A stretch of 64,000 nt of DNA, taken from contig JAGTJM010000016.1 of NCBI GenBank assembly GCA_020747015.1, positions 372,001 through 436,000 of the forward strand, written 5' to 3'. Shown piece after piece: positions 11,087-21,759 of the stretch. How positions within the stretch are numbered: the stretch's first letter is position 1; each line of letters opens with the position of its first letter. Origin of the DNA: Pyrenochaeta sp. MPI-SDFR-AT-0127. Lineage: Eukaryota; Ascomycota; Dothideomycetes; Pleosporales; Cucurbitariaceae. The translations under genes and the position numbers were made by a program. The notes under the pieces were generated by a model, which ran no database searches, had not been told where the DNA came from, and worked only from the letters and a program-made list of their open reading frames with translations.

Positions 11087-12280
11087 TCACAGCCAAGCAT
11101 AGTGCTCGTTGTTCACCCATAGTGGAGCAGCGTCGCAAATACCGCCCTTTTCGTCATACCACAGACCACTTGCAATACTATCTTCATCACGCTCCACCAC
11201 AACATGATTCATGTCCATCTGCGTCAACATGTGACAGACTAACGGAGTCGGATCCCAAAGCACAACGACGTCAAGTTTCCATTCAAAAGCTTCCGCTTGC
11301 GCAGCTTGCAGGACAGCCTTCAGATAGCCCTTTTGCTCATTGTACTTTTCCCCGTCGAGGAATTTCTCTGCATCCGAAGGGAGACGAGTCGCTGTCTCGT
11401 CTGCTTCCATGACAAGCCTTAGAATGTAGAGAACATTGTTCGAGGAGTCATCGTCATGACGACTGTAGTAGCGATGCGTCCAGATTGCCCACACCTGGCT
11501 TCCATCAGGCCCTACACTCGCTCCTTTAGCCTGGGGTATCTTTCCAAAGAGGTGTTCACAGGCAAACTCTTCTTTCGCGAGATGCCAACAAACATGGTCA
11601 AGGTCAGGGATGATTGCCATACGCGTCCTTGTGTCTGGAGAGGGAGTCGCCATGTTCTTTCGAAGCAATTGTTCATCTCGCTCGCACAGGGCTTGGAGAT
11701 CTGCGGCTCGTACATCTCTAATCGACGGCGATTTGGCAATCGATAGAGGTTTAAACTCGACCTGCGAATTTGAAGTGTTGGGGTGCCAACCCAACTTTGC
11801 GTAATAGCTCTTGCCAATGTCAGAGTAGAGAATGCTCCCAATGCATCGAGTGCCAGCTGTTTGCCAGGTGACGAGTTGTTTGGCTAATTCTCGCATCATG
11901 CGCTGTGGGTAGCCACGGCCTCTATATTCTGGAGCGCAAAAAACGCTTGCGATTCCATGAACAATGTTCTCCTGAACATGCCCTGCAGCATTACTCGTCA
12001 ACGAGCGTTTTCGGAAGCTCTCGCAAGAGCTCAAGATTTGACGCCGGCCCGGTGCGAGGGCCTTGTCCACCAGAATCCAAGGAGTCAGTCCTCCATCTCT
12101 TGCCAATGGAACCGTCGCCAGAAATGAAGATTCCTTGAGATAGACGGGAAGGGTGAGCGAGTCTTTCCACTCGACCGAGGTATTTGTTGAGATTATAACG
12201 AGTTCTTCAGACGTGGGATGGGAAAGAACTAGATGGGGAGAGTGTGGGTCTGGTAAGTCGTTGTTCGTAGTGAGAGGCAT
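11087..12280 (-). CDS. LYC1-like GNAT-family N-acetyltransferase
   Basis: A 397-residue single-exon protein resembling the fungal LYC1 family (lysine N6-acetyltransferase in yeast lysine catabolism). Family-like features are TPWILVDK near residue 50, then HGIASVFCAPEYRGRGYPQRMM. Its RGRGY stretch matches the acetyl-CoA-binding [RQ]xxGx[GA] motif of the GNAT fold. YSDIGKSYYAKLGW follows, a typical GNAT strand-helix end. The C-terminal half (VWAIWTHRYY, LWDPTPLVCHML) matches the extended LYC1 layout. The open frame runs four codons upstream from a TTG; I chose the ATG at 12278-12280. The substrate is inferred only from family resemblance. Confidence 0.85.
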   Translation of the reverse strand: MPLTTNNDLPDPHSPHLVLSHPTSEELVIISTNTSVEWKDSLTLPVYLKESSFLATVPLARDGGLTPWILVDKALAPGRRQILSSCESFRKRSLTSNAAGHVQENIVHGIASVFCAPEYRGRGYPQRMMRELAKQLVTWQTAGTRCIGSILYSDIGKSYYAKLGWHPNTSNSQVEFKPLSIAKSPSIRDVRAADLQALCERDEQLLRKNMATPSPDTRTRMAIIPDLDHVCWHLAKEEFACEHLFGKIPQAKGASVGPDGSQVWAIWTHRYYSRHDDDSSNNVLYILRLVMEADETATRLPSDAEKFLDGEKYNEQKGYLKAVLQAAQAEAFEWKLDVVVLWDPTPLVCHMLTQMDMNHVVVERDEDSIASGLWYDEKGGICDAAPLWVNNEHYAWL

Positions 12281-14617
12281 ACTGGCTGTCAAAAAGCTCG
12301 ATTAGAGTGTGAAGGTGATAGATAATCGAGAAGGAAAGAAAGAGGAGTACAGAACTTCAGCCGCGGCTTCTCCCCAGATAGGCTAATCGGGTAGCAAAAG
12401 AGCCTGCATCAGCTCGAGTTCAGTTGCTGAACTTAAGATTTGAACAAATTGTTTATTCTACCCCTCCTTCTTGTCTTCTGTGCCTCCTCGTTCAAACTAC
12501 TGTCGGTGTAAAAGTCAGCCCCGTTTTAGCGTGGCTATGGCTCCTTGGACCCTACTCTCTTCCACGGCCTCGCTCTCCCACATTCCTTCCGCTTCAAGCA
12601 CCAAACCCTTCCGCACCAATGTTTTCCAGAATTCAAATATTAACATCGTTGTAAATTCCTATATCTGCTCCCTTCAATTGTCTTCATAGTCTTCGCACTG
12701 TGGAATGGCTATGTTCTCTCACTAGCTTGCCTGTCGCGTGGATTTCTCAGGCTGTATTCATGGATTCTACTCCTAGAGCCCAGAAAGAATGACTAGCTTA
12801 GTTTGATTAAAGGGCTTGTTGATAAGCGACAACGACGCCGCCCCACCTGTGACGATATGCTCTTGTATTTGACAAAACAGCCGAAAAGTGACATTCGAAG
12901 ATTCAGACTAGGGCAGTGGCAGGAGCAACTTCGGGCATGATAAGATGTAGTTCTGTAGAGAGAAAGCTGAATGCCATAGCACACACTACTTTTGGCTGAG
13001 TATCTAATTTGGAACCTCACTCCAAATAAGCATTCTCTGGAAAGTAGAGGCCCTTGCCCTAGAAATGACGGACGCTGAAATCTGAACTAGTCAAGGCTTC
13101 AAGTATTCTAAGACACAGACAGCTTCAAGCTGTGCATTCTGCCTAGAGGCAAAAAAGCCATGGGCACACGTTCCAATCGCACTAATATCAAAGTGAAAAA
13201 TACATCACTATTTTCTCTACTACGTCTGCCTTGTTGGGGCACTTCGCGATGGGCTTCGTCGAGGTGGTTTCGGCGCGCGCGTGAGACACTCGAGAAAAGC
13301 TCGACAAATTTGCCACTCATAGCTACACATCTCCTGCCTTCTTTCTTTAGCGCCTATGCATGTATAGATTGTACGTCCCTCAACCTTGCCGCAATTATGG
13401 GTCGTCTCGCCCCGTTCCGAGACGCTCCCTTGATCAATCCTTCACGGCACGACTACCAAGATCACTCGCCACAATAGCACAGCAGCGTTACACAACTAAC
13501 GGTCCTCAACATAGTTGGCTACGCACGGAGACTAAGACATTCAATTGACCGAAGAGTGTAAAGAGCAGGATGCTGTTTGAGAGGTTCCAGCCTCCTCCCG
13601 GGTCAATTATTTGGTTTAAATTTTATTCAACAATGCAGCGGTGTCTTCACACAACGGCCAGAACAACATCAAAATCTTGTATACAGTCATAATCATCTAT
13701 AAGGGTGTATGTTAATCTAGTTCTGTGGTAACTATTCGAAGCACGCACCATTCGCTCGCCCTACAGTAGAGGCAAGGATGACGGCAAACTACAGTCCAGT
13801 GTCTCATTTTTCAACTGCATTAGAATGTCATGGAGGAAATATTCATGTCAAAAGAAGCCCCGGCGTTTAGAGAGAGGCTTCTGCAGAATTGTCGGCGTTA
13901 CTGAACATTGATAGTTAACCGCTCAACGTTTGCGGCACAGCACGTTTTCCTTGGCTGCACTTCGCTACCATCACAGCCTCAACACCCTCTACTTCTAACA
14001 TACAACCGTTTCAACAGCTGTTCCGCCGCACAAGTACAGCTTGTTTCTGCCCCTGTGATAGAGCTTTCTGATTGTCGCCCACAGCGTCGTTCGAATCATG
14101 GCGAGCGCATCCAATCAGTGCATGTACATCCTCGTTGGCCCCGTAAACTGCCTTGCAAGTTGCTCGTTACCGCTTACACAGCGCTTAATCATGTCAATCG
14201 TCGATATGCCTTTTTTTCTGGACAAAAGAATGTCTCGATACAAGATGGGAAGACAAATACACATTGGCGGTCACAAAGCACGATAACAGAGAGTCTGCCA
14301 CTGTAGCAGGGTATGTGGTGGGGAAATCCTACAGTATCTTTTGCCCCCATGAAACTATAGCGCTCCCTGTTCGTCGGATATATATCTAAATTGATTGATT
14401 CGACCCTAGGTACTACGCCGTAGTATAAGCCCCAGCGGCGTGCGATGCTTTTCTTCGTTCTGTAAGCCAAACTATCGCTTACACGTTGACAGCCTTTTGG
14501 GAACCGATGGCACGCGTTAGGCAAGGATGTAGTATATAATAAGATCATGCGCCCATTGAGAGAACTCATTACAGATAGCTTTTCGGTTCTTCGACAGGGT
14601 TAAGCCTCGCTGTCGCA
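12281..14617. other. Gene-poor 2.3 kb spacer
   Basis: It lies between two divergent genes and therefore contains both promoters. Short frames (for example 13160-13477 and 13908-14306) lack domain signals and have overlapping rivals on other frames. I see no RNA gene. Confidence 0.5.
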
Positions 14618-17549
14618 ATGTGGCACTCCTCTCTACTTCCACTTTTGCTCCTCGGGAGTCTTACGCAACTATATTTGGCCCAGGATGTCCAGACTTCACA
14701 ACCACCAGGCATCGAGGGCGTTAATGACCCGAATATGACGAAACGGCTCATTGAATACTGGGCTGGCTATACATGCTTTTCATTAAGCGATGATAGCCAA
14801 CCAAACGTCAAAGAACAATGCAAAGAGGCTTGTTTCCCTGGCGGTATCACCTCCGATGTGCCAGTCGGCCAGTTCGTCCAAAGTTCGCAGACATGCTGGA
14901 TTAATGGTCCAGAAGCTGACTATCGGACTGGGAAGCCACTTACAGAGGAGCAAAAGAACGAGAACCCTAGAACAGGTTAGTATTGCCTGTCAATCGCATC
15001 GTTTCTTGACTAATAGAAGTACTAGTGAAAACGATCAAGTCCGGCTATTGCGTTTGCGATGACCCGATAGTTAGTTTCCTGGGTGATTTCTTCATCAGAT
15101 CTGTCACTGAGATGGGTAAAATACTACAAAAAGTAATGTGTCCTACGCTGATGGCGCTGGATCTTGTTGTAGAGATTGGGTCTGCAGCAATCCCTGGGGT
15201 TGGTAAGGCAATTACAGTTGGAATGAGTAAGTACTGGTCCGATAAGTCATGAATCTTGGTAATGTCAAACGACTGAACAGAATAGGAACCGGAGTAAAAA
15301 CTGCAAAGATGTTCAAACATGCTTATGACGCTCAGGAAGCCGCAATGGAGTGGGCAAGCATGGTACGTAAAGCACCCACTCGATTTATTTTTGCGGAATT
15401 TAGCTGACTGTCATTTCGTGCTGCAGTTTGTAGACCAAGGTTTTGGATTGGCTAGTGAAGCAGGTTGCAAGACCCCTTTCTCTTTTGGCAAGGCAGATCT
15501 TGCAAAAAAGTTCGTGGATTTTGCAGATGCCCCGGATGAACTTGTCCCAGGGATCAATTATGATGAGATGCCTTGCCCAAAGGGGAAGAAGGCGTCAAAA
15601 AGATGCAAAGAGAAGAATGGTGAAGATGACAACGATGACTCTCCATCGAGGACTGGAGACAACAACCAACCAACCCAGACTAGAGACCAGCCCTCGGCTA
15701 CAACCAGTAGTACGGGACCTACAGCAAAGGTTGAGTGCGCGGCTATCGGTAGGAATGACATGGAATCTTTGTTGTTGGAAATAAACCCAAATGCGAATGA
15801 AGAAGTACTAGTAAAGAAGCGAACGGTGGGAACTACACTTCACAGTCGTCGTCTCGAAGCACGAAAACCAAAGGAGGGCAATGTGTGTGAGGGAAGTGCT
15901 AAAAGACTCATGAAAAGTAAAAATTACCCCAGTTCTGGAAATCCCTTCATGGTAGGTCATGCATTCACCTGCTGCAGTAATCCGTTTGCCGAGTAGCAAC
16001 GTTGATGACTAACCTAAGCTATAGAAAGACGCGTTTGCCTACGGATATAACATAGTTGATGACTGCAGCGATTATGGCTGGGGAGAACAAAAATCTATAA
16101 ACACTAGAGATTATCACACAGAACATGTTCTAGAATGGTCGATGGTAAGACCTTTAGAACAGTAATTCTGGTTGACCTTGGCTAACTTTACCTCCACCTT
16201 CTAGGTACTTGATTTCTTCACCTCTATGAACAGTCATCCCGATTTTAAGGCAGGGTTCGAACATCCTGATCCTGACTACTACAAAAAGAAAACGAAAGAG
16301 GAAACGGAAGAGAAAGAGAAAGAGGAATCGGAAGAGAAACAGAAAGAGGAATCGGAAGAGAAAGAGAAAGAGAGATCGGAAGAGAAAGAGAAAGAGGAAT
16401 CGGAAGAGAAAGAGAAAGAGGAAACGGATGAGAAAGAGAAAAAGGAAACGGACGAGAAAGAGAAAAAGGATGAAGAAGAGCCTGGAAATTTGAACACTCC
16501 AAAGGGTGAGCAAAAAAAGGAAAAGGTCGATTTCTGCACATACTGGGTTGTACGTCAACGCCTTGGAGTAACTATTATACTGAATACTTACTGACTGCAA
16601 CGTAACATCAGGATTCATGGGTCTGGCCAGCCAAATCAAAGATGCCAAATCCTGATCCTGCTGCCCCTGTTCTGGATGCGGGTGCAGCCCCGATCCTACA
16701 GACCCCTCTTCAATGGTTCGCAGAAGCTTATCCCTTCATTGAAATAAAACAAGGAAGGAGAGCACACGAAGACGAGTTCATCCTGCTGCAAGTGAGAATC
16801 AACCAGATTGCGAAGAATAATGTGAGTCTCCAAAATTGAACATCATAGAAGATCTGTTCGCTCACAAGTCCACACGTTAGATGTTTGCACCTGATGCCCA
16901 GGCTCAAATTTACTCCAGCACTGATATGGACGACATGATCAAACGAAAAAGCACTAAGAAAGAAAGGAAAGGTTCCAAGAAGGGAAAATTGAAGCATGGA
17001 GATTTTCATGAGCAGCCAAGGGTCGCTATCCAAAGAATGCGATCAGTAGTTGGAACATTCCTGTACATGAAAGAAAAAAGGGTCAACGACATCTTCATCG
17101 CGCAAGTGGATCGTATCGGTTATCAGCTGGAAAACATCGAAAACGCGCTCGCCAAAAACCCCAGGACTGTGGAAAGAAAATATTCCGAGCCAGATGAGAA
17201 TGGCAATTACAAAAGGGTCGTAACTTTCCGCAATTGGGAGCCTCAGAAGCTCAAAGAGAAGTGGTTCGAGTACATGGACAAAGTCTACGAGAAGGCGAAC
17301 AAAAAGGGACAAGACTTCATGAGAGAAAATCTTAAAAGATTGAATGATGAGTATAACAATGGGAAGCTAATCAAACAAGCGGATGTTGATAAGGAGAGGG
17401 ATAAAGACAAGCAAAACGAGTTGAAGGTAGAAAAACAGTTACGGGATGACATGAAGGATTATATTTCCAAGCTTGAGGCCAAGTGGGCCGCTGCAAAGGA
17501 TTGGCCCAAGCCGAAATGGAACGCACAGGCTCCTTCAGGCGTTCTATAG
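14618..17549 (+). CDS. Large secreted protein of unknown function with Lys/Glu repeat
   Basis: I do not recognise a named family with certainty. Eight exons are supported by GT-AG sites and continuous frame: 14618-14975, 15026-15226, 15286-15362, 15427-15951, 16025-16144, 16205-16549, 16612-16821 and 16881-17549. They give 834 residues. Residues 1-21 form a hydrophobic signal peptide ending near YLA|QD. The N-terminal third has several cysteines (CFSL, CKEAC, CVCDD). A short Ser/Thr-rich linker follows, then DDCSDYGWG and a YHTEHVLEW segment. That segment resembles the region seen after the catalytic part of some GH18 chitinase or killer-toxin-like fungal proteins (inference). Residues 459-514 are seven tandem 8-residue Glu/Lys units. 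The C-terminal exon is Lys-rich and helical. No enzymatic motif is visible. It lies in a gene-poor region, which fits an effector or antagonism role (inference). Confidence 0.72.
16298..16465 (+). repeat. Coding minisatellite, 24-nt unit x7
   Basis: Seven consecutive 24-nt units inside exon 6 encode the octad EESEEKEK with variants (EETEEKEK, ERSEEKEK, KETDEKEK). The unit length is a multiple of three, so copy changes keep the frame. Confidence 0.9.
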
Positions 17550-18528
17550 GAGCACCCGCTCAGTATTCCTTTGTACTCGGTTTGGCGTTTGGGGGCGATC
17601 ATTTCATCAATATGTACAATAATATGCATTGAGGTATTGCGTAAGCTAGAAACCAGTTTCCTATAATAATACTACAAAAAACGGCTGTATCATCAGCCAA
17701 AGGTCTTGAATTTTATGAGAACAGAACTACAACCCTTGCGGACAGTCGCATACGTTGCACAGTACGTCAACCCTAGGCGAGGATAAATATACCACTAAAG
17801 GAAGAATCAAGCCTCGTACAATCAAGTCTACATGGAACATCAATGACTAAACATCACAAATACTGTGAGTCAACACAGGACAGGACGCTTGAGGATAGCG
17901 GGCCGATCAATGATCTACTTGTTGGCCGAGACGCCTTTGTAACATGAGGGTTAAGCCTCATCGTTATGGAAGGTACAGCGTATACCTTAGACGTAATAGG
18001 TAGTTGTACATGAGATCTGATCGGCATCCTCGTTGGTAACGGTAATGCGCTCAAACACAGCCTCAACATTAGCGACCTCCATTGCGCTGTTGCACATCAA
18101 GTGGCCATATATCCAGCTTTCAGTCGCACCTTCTTGCCTTTAATCACCGCCTCTCCTCCATCAGCGCAGTGCCGCATCAGAACGATCTAAACAAGCGCCG
18201 TTGCTACGGAAACCAGCCATCGGCCTGGCAGCGGGCCGATTTGGCCCGTGTCCCTAAGCCTTGCACCAACAAGGCATGATCAACATACCTGTACAAAAAT
18301 ACGCGACTTCCCCACAGTATCAGTCAAGTCTACGGTCGCAGAATCCAAGTTACATTCTTAAAAAACGGGATTAGCATTGAATGACGCGCTAAGGCAACCA
18401 GATTGGGGTATATCGATCTTGTGACATTTGCCACAAAAGTCATCACCCATGATAAGTAAAATTGTTTCAGACAGCCCAGAACAAGTCATCGTCTGGTGGA
18501 CAAATTTCGAGCCCGCTGCCTGACGCTC

Positions 18529-18542
18529 GGGGGGGGGGGGGG
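18529..18542 (+). repeat. Poly-G homopolymer
   Basis: Fourteen uninterrupted G residues in non-coding DNA. Confidence 0.9.
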
Positions 18543-19140
18543 CCTAAGAGAGAGGGCGGCCACTCTTGTTCTTTGCTATATTCAGTAGGCTCTTCTACGT
18601 TTTGCAGCGATGAAGCATTTCACATCTGAGATTGGGACAAGGCTCCGCTGTTGGTGTCATCTGATACTCCTCGTGCTTTTTGAACCAGCGTAAATGCTGC
18701 TTGTACCCAGGGCATTGAATGCCGAGTTTTACGCAATTCTTGCAGAATGGATAAGATTCATTGCACTTGACCTACAGTTGTCAAAAACGCAAAAACAGCA
18801 CTCGAGAATAATACGGCGACTGACTCTTCTGGGTTTACATTTCTTGCAACCTTATCGCGATTTGGCTGTACTTCGTCGCGTACGCTTGACTGTGCGCTGA
18901 GCATAATACTCTTCGATCGAAATCACAGTGTCCATATTGCGCTGCAGCAAGAGACAATCTGCAAGTTGCGTTGGAAATATGAAGAGCCAAATCGTGCGAA
19001 TAGAGAACGAAATCAGGCTGCGTCTTACGCTACCCATGTTCAACGCCTCATTCTCTTACTAAAGTCGCAAGTAGACTTAAGCCTAACCAGCTCTACTAAC
19101 TAGCTATTATTTCTTTTGCCCTATCATTTTATATCTTCAG

Positions 19141-19222
19141 TAAATAGCTATTAGTCCTAGAAGTTAACCATATAATTAAGGCCTCTAAAGATAAGCTCTC
19201 TGAGGCTTCTAATAGCTATTTA
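19141..19222. repeat. Short inverted repeat in AT-rich island
   Basis: The arm at 19141-19154 (TAAATAGCTATTAG) is perfectly reverse-complementary to 19209-19222. The core AATAGCTATT is itself palindromic. The arms enclose 54 nt. A MITE remnant or a fold-back element is possible; no target-site duplication was identified. Confidence 0.6.
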
Positions 19223-19534
19223 TGTATCAATAAGTTCGATGTGGGGTTCGCGCCTTAGCAATTGTACCAGGCGCTAAGCCGCAACACAACGCCGCAATTA
19301 CGCGCCCTTGTGTGCATACCTACAAGCAGCTTCTAAATATACCGAGCAAGGCATCTTGCTGTGCCGCAACTTGAATCTTGTTGAATTTCTTGTTTCCGGC
19401 AATTCATTAGACAACGATCAGCGGTTGTGCCATATAAAGCACTCTGACACGCTGTTTTCGACCCAATTTCGACTATGAAACCCGCTCATCTCCAAATTTT
19501 CCTAGTTACACTACTCAAGCTTCTCTCCTGATCA

Positions 19535-21208
19535 ATGGACCAGCTACCACAAGAATTGATCAGCAAAATCTGCAGTTATCTTCCCGAGGACGATTTACCA
19601 AACATCTATTATGTTTCGACGAAATTTCGCAAATCTGCTGAGGATCAAGCTAAATGGCACAGAAGAGGTATCTGGGAACTAACTAAGAAGAATAAGCAGT
19701 CTTTCCTTAACGATTATTCTGGTTTCCGGCTTCGGTATCTTTATGAAGTCAAATTCAACCCCTACTTTCCAAAGCTAGATGTCAACAATTGTGGTTGCTG
19801 CGAAAGTACTGATGAACAACATGAGAAAGACCAGATGTTCACCGAGCAAATTCAAGATCTCTTCGCTACACTCAAAACGGTAGAGGAGCGCGCAGGGGAG
19901 AGAAACCGCGGGAACTATCGACTTACGATATACAGTCCCTATCAAGACTGGTCAGGTCAACCTTGTAATCACCGGAAGCACATGTATTGGCGCACTCACC
20001 TGCTCGAACCCGAAACTCTCCCTGAACTGATGTCAGTCAGATACCTTGGTATAGAGAATGGTCATTTTGAGGCAAAACTTGATTACCGAATTCTGATTGA
20101 TCTTTCCACCAGACTCCCAAACCTGGGGTCACTAGAGTGCCATATCGGGGCAGATGAATGGACTCCGAGCTATCAGGATGCACCAGCGAAATGCACTACC
20201 TGGGAGTATGACGGGCCTCGAAGAGACACAAGACATGATTTCGGCAAGGCAATCACAACCACTAATATACCAAGATCCCTTTGGCGGGTCGATTTGGATT
20301 TCTTGTGTCGAAGAGCCATGGCGGAAGCAGACAGTATTCACCACTGGAAGACGATGCCAAATCTCGTTAGTCCAGCAACCAAAGACCCTTTTAGTACCAG
20401 CCTTCGAATTTTATCCTCCTTTCTCCGTGTACTCACGATTCGCGCTCAAGTGGATGACTCCTTATTCTGGCCTGAGGATGGTTCGACACCAAATTGGCCA
20501 TACCTCCAGAACGTCTCTATAATGTTCCATATGGTCTCACCGTCGGGAGCTTGGTTTTTTGAAGGCCCAAGGGGCGAAGGTCGAGAGTCAATTGGCTACG
20601 AAGTCAATGAGTCTTCATACCCACCCCTCGAACCCACTGATGAGTACGATGGCTGGAGTGACGAATACGATGACTGGAGTGACGACGTCTTTGACTGGGA
20701 GTGCAATCAGTGGCACAGTTCTTTCGAAAGCACATCCCAATATTGGTTCCGCATATCGCCAAATGAGAAGATATTAGGGCCGTTCCTTGCAAGTTTCGCT
20801 AAAGCCGCAACAAACATGCCGAAGTTGGAAAAGGCTGTATTGTGGTCACCTCTTAAGTGGGATGTGGAAAACGACGATAATCTTCCATCGGAAGCGTTTA
20901 ATTACTTTGAGCCTCCCGGGTATATTCAAGGGGACTACTACGCAGAAGACCTTGCATGGGGCTTGGCATATCATTTTCCTAGAGCATCAACTGCATTTGC
21001 CAAAAACCCCGGAGAAGTCAAGTGTGAGGCTCGACAAATATGGTGGAAAGTTGGTAAATGGCGTCCGAATCCGGAGCTTCATGATCTCTTTCATCAGATT
21101 GGTCGTAAAGAGCATGGTGAAGCGTTGAAGGAACACTGGGACGACGATAAATTCAGTCAAGAGCTGGTCTGGCGAGGCTATTTTGATCATTGGACGCCTG
21201 ACGAGTAA
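19535..21208 (+). CDS. F-box domain protein
   Basis: A 557-residue single-exon protein starting directly with an F-box (residues about 1-40: LPQELISKICSYL, then DLPNIYYVSTKFRK). The F-box binds Skp1 and brings substrates to an SCF ubiquitin ligase. The rest lacks recognisable LRR, WD40 or kelch repeats. It has the mixed alpha/beta, Trp-rich character of the many rapidly evolving fungal F-box proteins. A small acidic internal duplication, DEYDGWS then DEYDDWS, occurs near residue 370. The start is the first ATG of the frame and gives a standard F-box position. Expanded F-box families are common in filamentous ascomycetes. The target is unknown. It is followed 551 bp downstream by an Aurora-type kinase on the same strand. 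Confidence 0.85.
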   Translation: MDQLPQELISKICSYLPEDDLPNIYYVSTKFRKSAEDQAKWHRRGIWELTKKNKQSFLNDYSGFRLRYLYEVKFNPYFPKLDVNNCGCCESTDEQHEKDQMFTEQIQDLFATLKTVEERAGERNRGNYRLTIYSPYQDWSGQPCNHRKHMYWRTHLLEPETLPELMSVRYLGIENGHFEAKLDYRILIDLSTRLPNLGSLECHIGADEWTPSYQDAPAKCTTWEYDGPRRDTRHDFGKAITTTNIPRSLWRVDLDFLCRRAMAEADSIHHWKTMPNLVSPATKDPFSTSLRILSSFLRVLTIRAQVDDSLFWPEDGSTPNWPYLQNVSIMFHMVSPSGAWFFEGPRGEGRESIGYEVNESSYPPLEPTDEYDGWSDEYDDWSDDVFDWECNQWHSSFESTSQYWFRISPNEKILGPFLASFAKAATNMPKLEKAVLWSPLKWDVENDDNLPSEAFNYFEPPGYIQGDYYAEDLAWGLAYHFPRASTAFAKNPGEVKCEARQIWWKVGKWRPNPELHDLFHQIGRKEHGEALKEHWDDDKFSQELVWRGYFDHWTPDE

Positions 21209-21759
21209 ATGTTTTTTTTCTTAGCGCTAATATGTTCAAGCTTCAAACCAATTGTAGATGCAGACTTTCTACCATAGCTTGTAGCTAAGGGCATTACGAA
21301 AGAAAATGGTCATAACTTTCGCGCTGTAATACTTCTCAAATTTGGCTTCTGATAATAACCCTGCAATTTGAATGCCGCAATGCTTTTGGAAGCCATTTAG
21401 TGCAATCTCAACAAATATCCAAAGTAGGACCATGTGGTTGAAAAAACTTTTAGTGTAAAAGTGCATAACTTCCCTTCTGTATGTCCTGAAAATGTGAACT
21501 TTCAGAATCATCATTTCTACAAGGGCAAGCACGGGAGATTATTGAGGCCTTTAATGCCTTGGCATCCTTTCGACCTGTAGATACCGGCAGCCCTCAGAGC
21601 CAACTCCTTCACATATCATCAACATTTGTATTGACCTCTTTTGTGCCTATGTTTGACGGTGTCTATAGCATATTCTGTATTCTTCTTTATTACCCTATCT
21701 TACACATTGATGAGTGAGAATTATGGGGCGCAGGCTCCTCAACTTCGGCCGCAAATCGT
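21209..21759. other. Intergenic spacer
   Basis: 551 bp of AT-rich sequence between the F-box gene and the kinase on the same strand. An 87-codon minus-strand frame is unconvincing. Confidence 0.4.

Larger units (their letters stand above)
17550..19534. other. Gene-poor 2 kb spacer
   Basis: It holds a 14-nt poly-G run at 18529-18542 and an AT-rich stretch with a 14-bp inverted repeat at 19141-19222. No supported gene was found. The last part must hold the F-box gene promoter. Confidence 0.5.

Noticed and set aside
16154..16648. 164-codon minus-strand frame with Phe/Leu repeats
   Set aside because: It is the antisense shadow of the Lys/Glu minisatellite exon and has no independent support.
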